Assembly (NCBI GenBank): GCA_903882345.1
Contig: CAIRWO010000022.1
Span: 1 to 12,016 of the forward strand
Reading direction: 5' to 3'
From: Candidatus Omnitrophota bacterium
GTDB lineage: Bacteria; Omnitrophota; Gorgyraeia; Gygaellales; Profunditerraquicolaceae
Length of the DNA stretch: 12,016 nucleotides
How positions within the stretch are numbered: position 1 is the stretch's first letter; each line of letters begins with the position of its first letter. Below are positions 1 through 5,985 of this stretch, piece by piece. The translations under genes and the position numbers were made by a program. The notes beneath the pieces were generated by a model that saw only the letters and a list, made by a program, of their open reading frames with translations, did not search any database and was not told where the DNA came from.

Positions 1-2
1 AT

Positions 3-1043
3 ACGAGAAAGTATAAAGTCCTGATATCGGCCGTCCACAGCGTATACCGGCTGATCAACTCGACTTATGAACTCAAAGAGCTGATCTGCCGCTTAGGAAG
101 GTTGTGTTCGCAGATCTTTCACGCGCAGTATTGCCTGATCATATTGCTCGACCCCGCAAAAAAACATTCACTATTCAAATGCCTGATCAGCGGCAGAAAA
201 AAGATCGTCGTAGATAAAAAAATCAAGGTTTCAAAGGGCGTGGAACAAAAGATCCTGAAGACCGTCTCATCGATCAGAAAAGGCAACCTCCTGGGCCTGC
301 CCCTTGTCTGCGAGGATATCATGGGCATGATCATCGTAAAGCGCTCGAAAAACGAACCAGCCTTTGACGGCTTCGACCAGGAAATACTCACCACAATGAG
401 CGAGCAGGCGATAATCGGGATAAAGAACCTGCAGCTATACGAAGAGCAGCAAAAGATCGTCCTGGGCAGCATAAAATCACTGGTGACCATGCTTGACCGG
501 CGGGTGCCGCAAGAATACACCCATTCCCCGTATTTCAGCCGTATCGTAACGGCGATCGCCGTACAGATGCGGCTTGATGAAAAACAAATGGAGAGCCTTA
601 AGTACGCCAGCCTTCTGCATGACGCCGGCAAAGTAGATATTCCGCTTGAGATACTGACAAAAACAACAAAACTGACTGCCCGGGAGTTTGATATCATCAA
701 AAGCCATCCTGTAAGGGGAGCGGAGATCCTGCGGCCGCTGCAGATCTTAAAACCGGCCATACCGATAATCTTGCACCACCATGAAAAATACGACGGCACA
801 GGCTATCCGTCGCGGCTGAAAAAAGGCCAGATCCCGCTGGGTGCGCGCGTGATGGCGGTTGCCGACGCATTCGAGGCAATGGTTTACGGCAGGCCGTACC
901 GTGAAAGAATGAATATCCCCGCGGCAATAAAAGAGATCAAGAAAAAAAGTGGCTCTCAGTTCGACCCTAAAGTCGTTGAGGCATTCTTAAAGATCTGTAA
1001 AAAAATAAAATCAAAAAATTACTTGCAACCGTCGGGAAAATAA
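3..1043 (+). CDS. GAF / HD-GYP domain protein, probable c-di-GMP phosphodiesterase (5' partial)
   Basis: The frame is open to the left edge, so the gene starts outside the window; the TTG at 102 is inside the GAF domain and is not the real start. The visible part begins with the end of a GAF-type sensory domain (to about nt 440) and continues into a complete HD-GYP domain (about nt 470-1010). The HD dyad lies at nt 618-623 in the context LLHDAGK. It is followed by HPVRGAEIL, then HHHEKYDGTGYP with GYP at nt 801-809, then AVADAFEAM. HD-GYP proteins hydrolyse cyclic di-GMP to pGpG and/or GMP using a di- or tri-iron centre, usually under control of an N-terminal sensor such as GAF. All hallmark motifs are present, so catalytic activity is likely, though some HD-GYP proteins act on other cyclic dinucleotides. 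It is the first gene of a tightly packed + strand run, with the next start 15 nt downstream. Confidence 0.9.
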   Translation, partial: TRKYKVLISAVHSVYRLINSTYELKELICRLGRLCSQIFHAQYCLIILLDPAKKHSLFKCLISGRKKIVVDKKIKVSKGVEQKILKTVSSIRKGNLLGLPLVCEDIMGMIIVKRSKNEPAFDGFDQEILTTMSEQAIIGIKNLQLYEEQQKIVLGSIKSLVTMLDRRVPQEYTHSPYFSRIVTAIAVQMRLDEKQMESLKYASLLHDAGKVDIPLEILTKTTKLTAREFDIIKSHPVRGAEILRPLQILKPAIPIILHHHEKYDGTGYPSRLKKGQIPLGARVMAVADAFEAMVYGRPYRERMNIPAAIKEIKKKSGSQFDPKVVEAFLKICKKIKSKNYLQPSGK

Positions 1044-1058
1044 GTTATAAAATAAAGC

Positions 1059-1589
1059 ATGGAGACTAGCGCTCAACAGTTGGAATTATTTTCAGGCTCA
1101 GGCAGGCCGGCGGAAACAGCCGGGCTCAACCGCAATATATTTTTCGGCTACATCCGCGGTTATGAAAAGATAATCCTCATTGTCATGGGGTTTATTGTAA
1201 TTGCCGTCGCCTCGTTCTCGCTGGGGGTGGAAAAAGGAAAACTCAACATGGCTTCTAATCTCCCAACTGCCGGCCAAAAACAGGAAACGTTAATCGCAAA
1301 AAGCAAGCCGGTAATAATTAATCCTGTGCAGGTTAATCCTGCGCAGGTTCAAGAGATCAGCTCAAGCAAGCCGGGAAATTACACAATTCAATTGGCAAGC
1401 TATCAAAGCAAGAATCTCGCCCAAAAAGAGGCAGGGACGTTAAAGAAAACCGGGCTGGCTCCCCTGGTCATATCCAAGGGCAGCTACAGCATATTATGCG
1501 TGGGCAGTTTCAACAGTAAAGAAACCGCCAGGGCGCTGTTATCACAACTAAAGAAAAAATACCAGGACAGCTTTATAAGGAGGCTTTAA
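1059..1589 (+). CDS. membrane-anchored SPOR domain protein
   Basis: This 176-residue protein has a short N-terminal cytoplasmic part (residues 1-37), one transmembrane helix (about 38-57), a low-complexity linker (about 60-105) and a C-terminal SPOR domain (about 106-176, starting GNYTIQLASY and containing the typical YSILCVGSF strand). SPOR domains bind peptidoglycan glycan strands stripped of stem peptides, especially at the division septum. The topology (inside, one helix, periplasmic SPOR) matches FtsN- or DedD-like proteins, but no further identity can be claimed. The ATG at 1059 lies 15 nt after the HD-GYP stop and has no clear Shine-Dalgarno sequence. The linker contains a 15-bp tandem duplication (1320-1349). 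A strong ribosome binding site for the next gene is embedded in its last codons. Confidence 0.85.
   Translation: METSAQQLELFSGSGRPAETAGLNRNIFFGYIRGYEKIILIVMGFIVIAVASFSLGVEKGKLNMASNLPTAGQKQETLIAKSKPVIINPVQVNPAQVQEISSSKPGNYTIQLASYQSKNLAQKEAGTLKKTGLAPLVISKGSYSILCVGSFNSKETARALLSQLKKKYQDSFIRRL
1320..1349 (+). repeat. 15-bp in-frame tandem duplication in the SPOR protein linker
   Basis: Two direct copies of a 15-bp unit (1320-1334 and 1335-1349) differ at one base, AATCCTGTGCAGGTT versus AATCCTGCGCAGGTT. They encode NPVQV followed by NPAQV. The copies are in frame and fall in the low-complexity linker between the membrane helix and the SPOR domain, where length change should be tolerated. Confidence 0.85.
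1577..1583 (+). promoter_or_regulatory. strong ribosome binding site for the small basic protein
   Basis: AAGGAGG lies inside the last codons of the SPOR gene, 9 nt before the ATG at 1593. It is a full match to the canonical Shine-Dalgarno sequence and fixes that start. Several neighbouring genes have weak or no such site, which suggests that this small protein is made in larger amounts. Confidence 0.8.
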
Positions 1590-1592
1590 GAC

Positions 1593-1877
1593 ATGGCGAT
1601 ACACCCGTCTTTAAAATCTGCGGACAAGGATAAAAAAGCAAGGTCAGTATTAAAACGCACCGAACGGCTAAAAACCATGATGGAAAAAAAGATGTGGAAG
1701 GAAGGCGACGACGTATTCGGGTTGCCGAAAATTAAAACAATAAGGATAAAAATCAAGAAAGAAAAAGCGGAAAAAACAGAGACAGCTGCAGCAACAGCAG
1801 CAGGCGCTCCCGCCGCAAGCCCTGCTCAAGCAGCCGCTCCCGCTAAAGGCGCTGCCAAGGCCCAAGATAAAAAGTAA
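1593..1877 (+). CDS. small basic protein, TIGR04137-like (PVC group)
   Basis: This is a 94-residue, Lys-rich protein. The N-terminal core (about residues 1-55) carries MAIHPSLKS, then RSVLKRTERL, then a W-containing segment ending in VFGLPKIK. From memory this pattern matches the TIGR04137 family of small basic proteins found in Chlamydiae, Verrucomicrobia and related PVC phyla; the function of that family is not established. The C-terminal 40 residues are a low-complexity Ala/Lys/Pro tail, longer than the conserved core needs. High basicity and small size would suit RNA or ribosome association, but that is only inference. The start is fixed by AAGGAGG 9 nt upstream. It sits 3 nt after the SPOR stop and 10 nt before the SH3 gene, within the same run. 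Confidence 0.75.
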   Translation: MAIHPSLKSADKDKKARSVLKRTERLKTMMEKKMWKEGDDVFGLPKIKTIRIKIKKEKAEKTETAAATAAGAPAASPAQAAAPAKGAAKAQDKK

Positions 1878-1887
1878 CCCAATACCA

Positions 1888-2658
1888 ATGCGTAAAATAA
1901 CAATCATTAGCGGATTAGTTGTAAGCATTTTTCTCTGCCTGGCAGGAGAATATTGCCGCGCAGGAGATATTGCCGTTACTACGGCCGGGGAGTTTACCGG
2001 CAGAATCAATGAAGACAATATTAACGTCCGGGCAGACGCAAATACAAATTCTCCGGCAATCTGCAAGCTGCCGAAAGGCGAAAGCGTAGAAGTCGTTTTG
2101 GAAAGATACGACTGGTATAAGATCAGGCTGCCTAAGGCGGCAGCGGCATTTGTAAAAAAATCCCTGCTTGAGCCGATCGATGAAAAGACAGCCAAGGCAA
2201 AGGCAGAAAACATCAATCTAAGGATACAACCAAACCAAACATCGGCGATACTGGGGAGGCTGGAAAAAAATGAGGTCGTGGCGATCCTTAAAGATAAAGA
2301 TGAATGGCTTAAAATAGAACCTACGGCAAATACTTTCGGCTGGGTGCATAAGAAATTTGTTGACCGGCAAGAGGCTGCTGCAGGGAAGAAACAGGAAAAG
2401 GCGGCAGCTGCGGAAAAAACGGCACAGGCAGAAGAGATCATTACCGAAGGCCTGATACAGCCGTATGGAAAAGTTATAAACCGTATTGCTACGCATAAGC
2501 TTATCACAAAAGACTATTCCGTTTACCTGTTAAAAGGAAACGCGGATAGCCTCAATCCCCTGACCTACCACAAAGTCAGAGTCAGCGGTAAAATAATATC
2601 CCCCACAAAGGAAAAATATCCGGTTATCGAAATAACCAAACTGGAGGCCCTGGATTGA
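1888..2658 (+). CDS. secreted protein with two bacterial SH3 domains and a C-terminal beta-rich domain
   Basis: This 256-residue protein starts with a signal peptide (about 1-25, hydrophobic core IISGLVVSIFLCLAG, probable cleavage after CRA). Two consecutive SH3b-like domains follow, about 38-96 (INVRADANTNSPAICKLPKG) and 102-160 (INLRIQPNQTSAILGRLEKN), each with the N-x-R-x-x-x-x-x-S pattern and a W-x-K-I strand. After an Ala/Lys/Glu linker (about 161-188) comes a beta-rich C-terminal domain of about 65 residues, from GKVINRIATHKLI to ITKLEALD, which might be a small OB-like fold. SH3b domains often bind peptidoglycan or peptides, so a periplasmic or cell-wall role is likely. No catalytic domain is seen. 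Its stop overlaps the TTG start of the M50 gene. Confidence 0.85.
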   Translation: MRKITIISGLVVSIFLCLAGEYCRAGDIAVTTAGEFTGRINEDNINVRADANTNSPAICKLPKGESVEVVLERYDWYKIRLPKAAAAFVKKSLLEPIDEKTAKAKAENINLRIQPNQTSAILGRLEKNEVVAILKDKDEWLKIEPTANTFGWVHKKFVDRQEAAAGKKQEKAAAAEKTAQAEEIITEGLIQPYGKVINRIATHKLITKDYSVYLLKGNADSLNPLTYHKVRVSGKIISPTKEKYPVIEITKLEALD

Positions 2659-3272
2659 GCGTTATAGGGCTCTTGATCAGCTTCGCGCTGCTGTTAGTCT
2701 CCGTAAGCGTGCACGAATTCGCCCACGGCTGGGTAGCCTATAAATGCGGCGATAACACCGCCAAGTATTCCGGCAGGCTTACGCTCAACCCGCTGGCGCA
2801 CATAGACCCGGTGGGAACGATTATCCTGCCGATATCCCTTTTTATCGCCACACAAGGAAGGTTTGTTTTCGGCGCCGCCAAACCGGTGCCGGTTAACTTC
2901 AGCCTTTTAAGAAATCCAAAAAGAGATATTATTTGGGTCGGGGTAAGCGGCCCGGCGGCAAATTTTATCTTTGCCGTACTTTTAAGCCTGCTCTGGAAGG
3001 TCATCCCGGCAATCCCGATTATAAATTTTATTTTTTGGTCGTTGATCACGACTAACGTAGTACTGGGAGTCTTCAATCTCATCCCCATCCCGCCCCTGGA
3101 TGGCTCGCGCGTATTAATGGGGCTCCTACCGCAAGGCCTCGCGAAAAAATACGCTCTGCTTGAACCTTACGGGTTTATTATCGTAATGCTCCTGATCTTC
3201 CTCGGTTTATTCAACGCCATAATCGAACCGGCAACGAATATAATTTTACGCTTGTTGCTAATGCCCCTCTAA
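2655..3272 (+). CDS. site-2 protease (M50) family integral membrane metalloprotease
   Basis: This 205-residue multi-spanning protein has the zinc motif HEFAH (residues 20-24) in its first transmembrane helix. The conserved NPLAHIDPVGTIILP segment follows, then GVSGPAANFIFAV, then FNLIPIPPLDGSRVL, with Asp149 as the expected third zinc ligand. This is the architecture of the small, PDZ-less M50 peptidases that cleave substrates within the membrane. The substrate is unknown. The start is TTG at 2655, overlapping the preceding TGA, with GGAGG at 2643-2647 seven nt upstream; no competing ATG fits as well because HEFAH lies so near the N-terminus. AroB begins 1 nt after its stop. Confidence 0.9.
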   Translation: MSVIGLLISFALLLVSVSVHEFAHGWVAYKCGDNTAKYSGRLTLNPLAHIDPVGTIILPISLFIATQGRFVFGAAKPVPVNFSLLRNPKRDIIWVGVSGPAANFIFAVLLSLLWKVIPAIPIINFIFWSLITTNVVLGVFNLIPIPPLDGSRVLMGLLPQGLAKKYALLEPYGFIIVMLLIFLGLFNAIIEPATNIILRLLLMPL

Positions 3273-3273
3273 G

Positions 3274-4359
3274 ATGAAAGCGATAAAAGTAAACTTAAAA
3301 AAACGTTCTTATAAGATCATCATCGGCAACGGCATCCTGGAGGAAATCGGAACTTATCTTAAGCGATTAAAGCTGGGCAGCGACGCATATATCATTACCA
3401 ATCTTGTAATAAAAAATGCTCACGGAGGGAAATTAAAAAATTCCCTGTCCAGGGCCGGTTTTAATTATAAATTCAAGCTCATCCCGGATTCGGAAAAAAG
3501 TAAATCATTAAAAACCGCATACTCCGTAATTGAAGACCTCGCCGGTTACGACAAAAAAAAGAAAGTATTTATTATTGCCTTTGGCGGCGGGGTGGTGGGT
3601 GACCTGGCGGGATTCATCGCCGCAATTTACAAGCGCGGGATTGCTTACGTACAGGTCCCGACAACCCTGCTGGCCCAGGTTGATTCCTCTATCGGCGGAA
3701 AGACCGCGGTGGACCTGGGGCTTGGCAAGAACCTGGCCGGAGCGTTTTATCAGCCGAAACTCGTCTTCAGCGATACTGCCATACTCAAAACGCTGGACGT
3801 AAGGCAGATTTTAAGCGGTTTGGCGGAAATAATAAAATACGGTATCATAAAAGATCCCGGCTTATTCTGTTACCTGGAAAATAATTATCGCAAGATAATT
3901 TCCGGGGATATCCGGTCACGGGAATCAATCATCCGGCGCTCAAGCTCGATAAAGGCTAAAATCGTTCAGCTGGACGAACGCGAAGAAAAAGGGCTGAGGA
4001 CGATCCTCAACTTCGGGCATACTATCGGCCATGCCATCGAAGCAGCAGGCGGGTATAAACGCTATAACCATGGCCAAGCAATAGCCTTAGGTATGCTCGT
4101 GGCTTTAGATATCGGCAGGGCTATGGGGCATACGGACAAAAATACGCAGGAAAGAATAGAAAAACTCATCAGGGCCGTTGGCCTGCCGACAAGAATAAAG
4201 AAAGTTAGCCTTGCGGGTATTATAAAAGCGCATTACTTCGATAAGAAGTTTTCCGGAGCAAAAAACAAATTTGTTATTGCGGAAAAAATCGGCAGGGTAA
4301 GGATTGAAGAAAGCATCCCTTTAAGCATGATCCAGGCCGCAATTAAAAACAGATCTTAG
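3274..4359 (+). CDS. aroB: 3-dehydroquinate synthase
   Basis: AroB converts DAHP to 3-dehydroquinate, the second step of the shikimate pathway to aromatic amino acids, using NAD+ and a divalent metal in the cytoplasm. The 361-residue length is normal. Visible motifs are the nucleotide-binding GGGVVGD (residues 104-110), VPTTLLAQVDSSIGGKT (128-144), GLGKNLAGAFYQP (149-161), the AEIIKYG segment with metal ligand Glu185, FGHTIGHA with ligand His249 and His253, and NHGQA with ligand His266. All expected catalytic residues appear present. No other shikimate gene is visible here, so it is separated from the rest of the pathway. It ends 2 nt from the convergent minus-strand gene. Confidence 0.97.
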   Translation: MKAIKVNLKKRSYKIIIGNGILEEIGTYLKRLKLGSDAYIITNLVIKNAHGGKLKNSLSRAGFNYKFKLIPDSEKSKSLKTAYSVIEDLAGYDKKKKVFIIAFGGGVVGDLAGFIAAIYKRGIAYVQVPTTLLAQVDSSIGGKTAVDLGLGKNLAGAFYQPKLVFSDTAILKTLDVRQILSGLAEIIKYGIIKDPGLFCYLENNYRKIISGDIRSRESIIRRSSSIKAKIVQLDEREEKGLRTILNFGHTIGHAIEAAGGYKRYNHGQAIALGMLVALDIGRAMGHTDKNTQERIEKLIRAVGLPTRIKKVSLAGIIKAHYFDKKFSGAKNKFVIAEKIGRVRIEESIPLSMIQAAIKNRS

Positions 4360-4361
4360 CC

Positions 4362-4778
4362 CTAAAAAGTTTTCGCGTTGGAAGAAATCTTAAAAGACGT
4401 ATCCCCGTCTTTGAGCTCGACGCTGTCTTTAGCTATCCGGACGACCATTATCCTCTCGATCTTATCGCCTTCCCTAACAATCTTATTATTAATCAGGGCG
4501 TAGCTTGCTCCGGGCGAAAGCACGATGCCGTTTAGGACAAGAGCCGGCCGCGGCGATTTTATTATTTCTTCAGCGGGCTGTTTCTTAAGCGTATTGGCTG
4601 CCGGAAGGACAAGAGGCGAAATGGGCAGGGGAACGGACGTTGATACAACCGGTTTTAAACCAGTGTCTGTATTTTGTATTTCAGTAATATAATCGAAGAG
4701 CGTCTTCGCCGCATAAAAGCCCAAAACTGCACAAACAATGCAAACTACGATAAATTTAATTCTTCCGCTGTCAGGCAT
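4362..4778 (-). CDS. membrane-anchored GspC/PilP-like protein (putative)
   Basis: This 138-residue protein is the only minus-strand gene. It has a short N-terminal cytoplasmic segment, one transmembrane helix (about residues 8-30), a Pro/Leu-rich linker (about 38-75) and a small C-terminal beta-rich domain (about 79-135, LNGIVLSPGASYALINNKIV then GDKIERIMVVRI and DSVELKDGD). This layout and the 'xxALINNKIVxxGD' pattern resemble the periplasmic homology region of GspC and the core domain of PilP, inner-membrane components that link to the outer-membrane secretin in type II secretion and type IV pili. The match is to the fold pattern, not a firm family hit. It is divergent from a pilin-like gene, which fits. 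A promoter 6 nt upstream suggests a nearly leaderless mRNA, and no Shine-Dalgarno sequence is visible. Confidence 0.75.
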   Translation of the reverse strand: MPDSGRIKFIVVCIVCAVLGFYAAKTLFDYITEIQNTDTGLKPVVSTSVPLPISPLVLPAANTLKKQPAEEIIKSPRPALVLNGIVLSPGASYALINNKIVREGDKIERIMVVRIAKDSVELKDGDTSFKISSNAKTF

Positions 4779-4784
4779 GGTGTT

Positions 4785-4812
4785 ATTATAGCAGAAAAAT
4801 AATCTTTGTAAA
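4785..4812 (-). promoter_or_regulatory. sigma70-type promoter for the minus-strand GspC/PilP-like gene
   Basis: Read on the minus strand, TTTACA (4812-4807, one mismatch to TTGACA) is followed by a 16-nt spacer and a perfect TATAAT (4790-4785). Only six bases (AACACC) separate the -10 hexamer from the ATG, so the expected transcription start falls at or next to the start codon. Confidence 0.65.
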
Positions 4813-4835
4813 GTAACACTGCAGAGACACTTAAA

Positions 4836-4849
4836 AACTTTTAAAAGTT
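4836..4849. repeat. perfect 14-bp palindrome between divergent promoters
   Basis: AACTTTTAAAAGTT is its own reverse complement. It ends one base before the TTGACA box of the pilin promoter and about 23 nt from the -35 box of the divergent promoter. It may be an operator for a dimeric regulator or an AT-rich UP element; the sequence alone does not decide. Confidence 0.55.
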
Positions 4850-4850
4850 A

Positions 4851-4879
4851 TTGACAAACCCGCATCTTCGTTTTAAAAT
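4851..4879 (+). promoter_or_regulatory. sigma70-type promoter for the pilin-like gene
   Basis: A perfect TTGACA (4851-4856), a 17-nt spacer and TAAAAT (4874-4879, one mismatch) form a near-consensus promoter. The expected transcription start is near 4886, giving a leader of about 75 nt before the ATG at 4961. No recognisable riboswitch was found in the leader. Confidence 0.75.
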
Positions 4880-4960
4880 AGCCTAGGTCTTGTTTTAGCG
4901 TAATCATTAATTTTTGCTGAAATGACTATATCTCTAGATAGAAGGGGGGATATCGACAAA

Positions 4961-5371
4961 ATGAAAGGCTTTACGCTCCTAGAAATTATCGTCGTTATTG
5001 TTATTCTCGGCATTATGGCTACATTAGCTGCTACCCAGTATACAAAGATGGTTGAAAAGGCCCGTGGGGCCGAAGCCAGGATCATTATGGGCTCAATCCG
5101 CACAAACGAGGCAGCAGTGAAATTGCAAATCGGCGCCTGCACGACAGACGACGCAAGTGTAGGCGTAGGCTCTGATTACCCTTCATCCTGCAGCTCCACG
5201 CATTATTTTAGTTACGATGTCCCGTCAACGGTCGGAAACATGTTTACTGCTAAAGCTACCAGGTGCACAGTCAGCGGCAAGATACCGAACTACTCAGCCG
5301 CCCAAACAATAACCCTGGTTACTAACTTTGATAATGGTTCGGATACCTGGACACTAACTGCCCCGTATTAA
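4961..5371 (+). CDS. type IV pilin-like / pseudopilin protein
   Basis: This 136-residue protein begins with a very short class III leader, MKG, followed by FTLLEIIVVIVILGIMATLA. This is the prepilin peptidase site (cleavage between Gly3 and Phe4) with the conserved Glu at mature position 5 and a hydrophobic helix that packs in the filament core. An amphipathic helix follows (about residues 23-50), then a Ser/Thr-rich C-terminal globular part with cysteines that could form a disulfide. The ATG at 4961 is chosen because GAAGGGGGGA (4941-4950) lies 10 nt upstream and because the leader is canonical; the upstream in-frame ATG at 4922 would add 13 residues with no role. The adjacent divergent GspC/PilP-like gene supports a type II secretion or type IV pilus role. 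Whether it is a major pilin or a minor pseudopilin cannot be told. Confidence 0.9.
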   Translation: MKGFTLLEIIVVIVILGIMATLAATQYTKMVEKARGAEARIIMGSIRTNEAAVKLQIGACTTDDASVGVGSDYPSSCSSTHYFSYDVPSTVGNMFTAKATRCTVSGKIPNYSAAQTITLVTNFDNGSDTWTLTAPY

Positions 5372-5374
5372 GTA

Positions 5375-5394
5375 TTAGGATTGACATATCCTAA
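5375..5394. repeat. inverted repeat overlapping a promoter -35 box
   Basis: Two perfect 7-bp arms, TTAGGAT (5375-5381) and ATCCTAA (5388-5394), flank a 6-nt centre that contains most of the TTGACA box. It begins 4 nt after the pilin stop. It could be an operator. It is less likely to be a terminator, because the stem is AT-rich and no T-run follows. Confidence 0.5.
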
Positions 5395-5409
5395 GATATA
5401 TGTTATATT
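5381..5409 (+). promoter_or_regulatory. sigma70-type promoter for the PilZ / zinc-ribbon / PilZ genes
   Basis: A perfect TTGACA (5381-5386), a 17-nt spacer and TATATT (5404-5409, one mismatch) lie between the pilin stop and the first PilZ gene. The expected transcription start is near 5416, giving a leader of about 28-34 nt. Confidence 0.75.
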
Positions 5410-5443
5410 AAAAGAGTATTAAAAATTAACTAGGCAAGAGGAT

Positions 5444-5785
5444 ATGTCAGTGAACTGGACGGAGAAGAGGCGCTCCCCCCGCATAAGTATCAAAGCCCCC
5501 GTACGTTATCAAATCCGCGGGAAACCCGAAGCTAATAACGCGATCAGCGGCGATATAAGTATCGGCGGATTAGGTTTTATTAATGACCGATTTATCGCCC
5601 CGAATAACTGCCTGAATCTCGAGATCAACCTATCACCGCAGATGATAAATACGACCGGCAGGGTTGTGCGTGCCGATTCTCTACCGCGCTCGGATAGATA
5701 CCGGCTGGGGATAGAATTCCTGGAATTAGACTACCAACAAAAACAATTCTTATCAGGTTACATAAGTAAGCACACCGGCGATTAA
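5444..5785 (+). CDS. PilZ domain protein (c-di-GMP receptor), copy 1
   Basis: This 113-residue protein is essentially one PilZ domain. The c-di-GMP-binding RxxxR motif is seen as RRSPR (residues 9-13), and the second motif DxSxxG as DISIGG (37-42). Later strands (GRVVRAD, YRLGIEFLEL) complete the barrel. With no output domain it probably acts by binding a partner when loaded with c-di-GMP. The ATG at 5444 is given here, but AAGAGGA (5436-5442) is only 1-2 nt from it; the in-frame GTG at 5450, about 7 nt after that site, is better placed and would give a protein starting MNWTEKRRSPR. It has its own promoter just downstream of the pilin gene. Confidence 0.9.
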   Translation: MSVNWTEKRRSPRISIKAPVRYQIRGKPEANNAISGDISIGGLGFINDRFIAPNNCLNLEINLSPQMINTTGRVVRADSLPRSDRYRLGIEFLELDYQQKQFLSGYISKHTGD

Positions 5786-5799
5786 AAGAAGGGATAGAA

Positions 5800-5985
5800 A
5801 TGGCAACGGAAGCACCTAAAACGGAAACAAAAGAAGCGGTTGTAGAAAAGCAAACTAACTGTCTGGCATGCAACAAGCCGATGAAAAGGATAAAAAGGTA
5901 TTACCGCAACGGAAAATATTACTGCAGCAAAAAATGCTGGCTTAAGGCGTTAAAGTCAAAGGATAAGGATAAAGAGGCTAAATAA
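5800..5985 (+). CDS. small four-cysteine zinc-ribbon protein
   Basis: This is a 61-residue, Lys-rich protein. After a charged N-terminal tail (1-18) it has C21-x2-C24, seventeen residues, then C42-x3-C46 with an aromatic/basic YYRNGKYYCSKKCW stretch. This spacing resembles TRASH/MYM-type treble-clef zinc fingers, which bind metal, nucleic acid or protein partners. The specific function is unknown. The ATG at 5800 has AAGAAGGGA just upstream. It lies 14 nt after the first PilZ gene, and its stop codon overlaps the start of the second (TAATG), so the two are probably translationally coupled. It is too short for a confident family assignment but clearly a real gene by motif, ribosome binding site and context. 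Confidence 0.8.
   Translation: MATEAPKTETKEAVVEKQTNCLACNKPMKRIKRYYRNGKYYCSKKCWLKALKSKDKDKEAK

Noticed and set aside
119..799. 226-codon open frame on the minus strand
   Set aside because: It is antisense to the HD-GYP gene, which has all its catalytic motifs. The minus frame shows no recognisable domain.
102..1043. TTG at 102 as the start of the GAF/HD-GYP gene
   Set aside because: The same frame is open back to base 3 and codes for plausible GAF-domain sequence, so the gene is 5' partial.
1668..2507. 279-codon open frame on the minus strand
   Set aside because: It lies antisense to the small basic protein and SH3 genes, which have motifs and proper starts. Its translation is low-complexity Ser/Phe/Cys-rich with no family pattern, so it is a shadow.
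4922..4960. Upstream ATG at 4922 for the pilin-like gene
   Set aside because: The strong ribosome binding site lies between this ATG and 4961, and the prepilin leader MKG begins at 4961.
4886..4960. c-di-GMP riboswitch in the pilin leader
   Set aside because: The leader is only about 75 nt and lacks the conserved GEMM sequence blocks and paired stems.
5375..5394. Rho-independent terminator after the pilin gene
   Set aside because: The stem is only 7 bp and AT-rich, and it is not followed by a T-run; an operator reading fits the overlap with TTGACA better.
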